Shown here: positions 5,044-6,063 of the stretch, piece by piece
How the letters are laid out: each line of letters opens with the position of its first letter
Position numbering within the stretch: the stretch's first letter is position 1
DNA from: an uncultured Microbacterium sp.
Lineage (GTDB): Bacteria > Actinomycetota > Actinomycetes > Actinomycetales > Microbacteriaceae
Length of the DNA stretch: 6,063 bases
Direction of reading: 5' to 3'
Assembly (NCBI GenBank): GCA_947647645.1
Contig: CANSLE010000156.1
Location: forward strand, 1 to 6,063
Made by a program: the position numbers and the translations under genes
Notes under the pieces: generated by a model
What the model saw: the letters and a program-made list of their open reading frames with translations, nothing else
Database searches by the model: none
Told to the model about the DNA's origin: nothing

Positions 5044-6063
5044 GTGACAGCCGAGTATTCCGCCCATCACCTCCAGGTGCTCGAGGGCCTCGAGGCCGTC
5101 CGCAAGCGTCCCGGCATGTACATCGGGTCCACCGACTCTCGCGGACTCATGCACTGCGTCTGGGAGATCATCGACAACTCCGTCGACGAGGCCCTCGCCG
5201 GGTTCGGTTCCCGGATCGACGTCGTGCTCCATGCGGATGGCAGCGTCGAGGTCCGCGACCGTGCCCGCGGCATCCCCGTGGACGTGGAGCCGCGCACCGG
5301 CCTGACCGGCGTCGAGGTCGTCTTCACCAAACTCCACGCCGGAGGGAAGTTCGGCGGCGGCTCGTACGCGGCATCCGGTGGGCTTCATGGCGTGGGCGCC
5401 TCCGTCGTCAACGCCCTTTCCGAACGCCTCGACGTCGAGGTCGACCGCGGCGGCAAGACCTACGCGATGTCGTTCCACCGCGGCGAGCCGGGGCAGTTCG
5501 CCGGCCCCAGCCCCGACTCTGCGTTCACCCCGTTCGAGCGTGCCTCTCAGCTGCGCGTCATCGGCAAGGCGCCGAAGGGCGTCACCGGCACGCGCATCCG
5601 CTACTGGGCCGACCGACAGATCTTCACCAAGGACGCCACCTTCCACGCCGAAGAGCTCGAGCAGCGTGCCCGACAGACGGCGTTTCTCATCCCCGGTCTG
5701 GAGATCGCGATCGTCGATCGGCGCGGCGAGGAGCCCGTCGAGACGACACACCGCTACGACGGCGGGATCTCCGAGTTCGCCGACTTCCTCGCCCCCGACG
5801 CAGCCATCACGGACACCTGGCGGCTGACGGGTGCGGGCACCTTCACCGAGACCGTCCCGGTCCTGCAGGCCGGGGGCGCCATGGTTCCCACCGAGGTCGA
5901 GCGCGAGTGCGTCGTCGACATCGCCCTGCGATGGGGGACCGGCTACGACACGGTGATGCGTTCGTTCGTCAACATCATCGCGACCCCCAAGGGGGGAACT
6001 CATCAGGCGGGCTTCGAGCAGGGCCTGATGAAGATCGTCCGCACGCAGGTCGAGCAGAACGCC
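5044..6063 (+). CDS. parE: DNA topoisomerase IV/gyrase-type subunit B (probable ParE), N-terminal part
   Basis: This frame runs from a GTG start to the right edge without a stop, giving 340 residues of a type IIA topoisomerase ATPase subunit, normally about 650-700 residues long. It powers strand passage for decatenating or relaxing chromosomes. The GHKL ATPase domain fills residues 1 to about 220. It begins HHLQVLEGLEAVRKRPGMYI (8-27), with the magnesium/ATP helix WEIIDNSVDEALAG (40-53; Glu41, Asn45), the adenine-contacting Asp72, and the lid/loop HAGGKFGGGSYAASGGLHGV (98-117). The transducer domain follows, with GGTHQAGF at 317-324; the QTK-type lysine, TOPRIM domain and C-terminus lie beyond the window. 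The usual DxGxG box reads DRARG (72-76), with Ala at the first glycine position. I favour ParE over GyrB because sigA is close by and no recF/gyrA context is visible, but the sequence alone does not settle this. Confidence 0.9.
   Translation, partial: MTAEYSAHHLQVLEGLEAVRKRPGMYIGSTDSRGLMHCVWEIIDNSVDEALAGFGSRIDVVLHADGSVEVRDRARGIPVDVEPRTGLTGVEVVFTKLHAGGKFGGGSYAASGGLHGVGASVVNALSERLDVEVDRGGKTYAMSFHRGEPGQFAGPSPDSAFTPFERASQLRVIGKAPKGVTGTRIRYWADRQIFTKDATFHAEELEQRARQTAFLIPGLEIAIVDRRGEEPVETTHRYDGGISEFADFLAPDAAITDTWRLTGAGTFTETVPVLQAGGAMVPTEVERECVVDIALRWGTGYDTVMRSFVNIIATPKGGTHQAGFEQGLMKIVRTQVEQNA

Noticed and set aside
4633..6003. A 456-codon minus-strand frame fusing the DUF7455 protein to a long N-terminal region
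   Set aside because: The extension is antisense to the topoisomerase gene and has no domain. The small protein has its own ATG with AGGAGG at ideal spacing.

Overview
The window looks like chromosomal core DNA from a high-GC actinobacterium, most probably a member of the Microbacteriaceae such as Microbacterium or a relative. The reasons are the strong G/C bias at third codon positions, the GTG starts, an HrdB/SigA-type primary sigma factor with a long Lys/Ala-rich and then acidic N-terminal extension, a DUF7455-type small zinc protein, and a ParE/GyrB-like subunit close to sigA. The genus is inferred from general resemblance, not from a search. I see no insertion sequence, prophage, CRISPR array, tRNA or rRNA.

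Layout: (1) 1-151, minus strand: the N-terminus of a probable leucyl aminopeptidase (M17), cut by the window edge. (2) 282-1235, plus: a PAC2-family protein, divergent from the first gene. (3) 1236-1439: a 204-bp regulatory region with a perfect match to the SigR/SigH-type (thiol-stress) promoter pattern GGAAT-N18-GTT, two mutually exclusive small hairpins and a TTGACA-type promoter. (4) 1440-2768, plus: sigA (hrdB/rpoD). (5) 2765-3466, plus: a divergent CofE-like (F420-0:L-glutamate ligase fold) protein that overlaps the sigA stop codon by 4 bp, so the two are probably translationally coupled. (6) 3479-3515: a strong hairpin between convergent genes, probably a shared terminator. (7) 3536-4561, minus: a sugar-transfer-associated-type ATP-grasp protein. 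(8) 4633-4851, minus: a 72-residue DUF7455 zinc-binding-type protein. (9) 5044-6063, plus: the N-terminal 340 residues of a type IIA topoisomerase ATPase subunit, probably ParE, cut by the right edge.

Functionally this is a housekeeping transcription and topology neighbourhood (sigA, parE) interleaved with conserved proteins of unclear role (PAC2, CofE-like, ATP-grasp, DUF7455). The most interesting signals are regulatory. The first is a candidate SigR-type promoter in front of the primary sigma factor, resembling the known arrangement of hrdB in Streptomyces. The second is three genes (PAC2, parE and the aminopeptidase) with a TANNNT -10 box placed so that the transcript would begin at or within about 3 nt of the start codon, which suggests leaderless mRNAs. 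The third is the tight coupling of sigA to a CofE paralogue whose signature segments differ from those of true F420 ligases.
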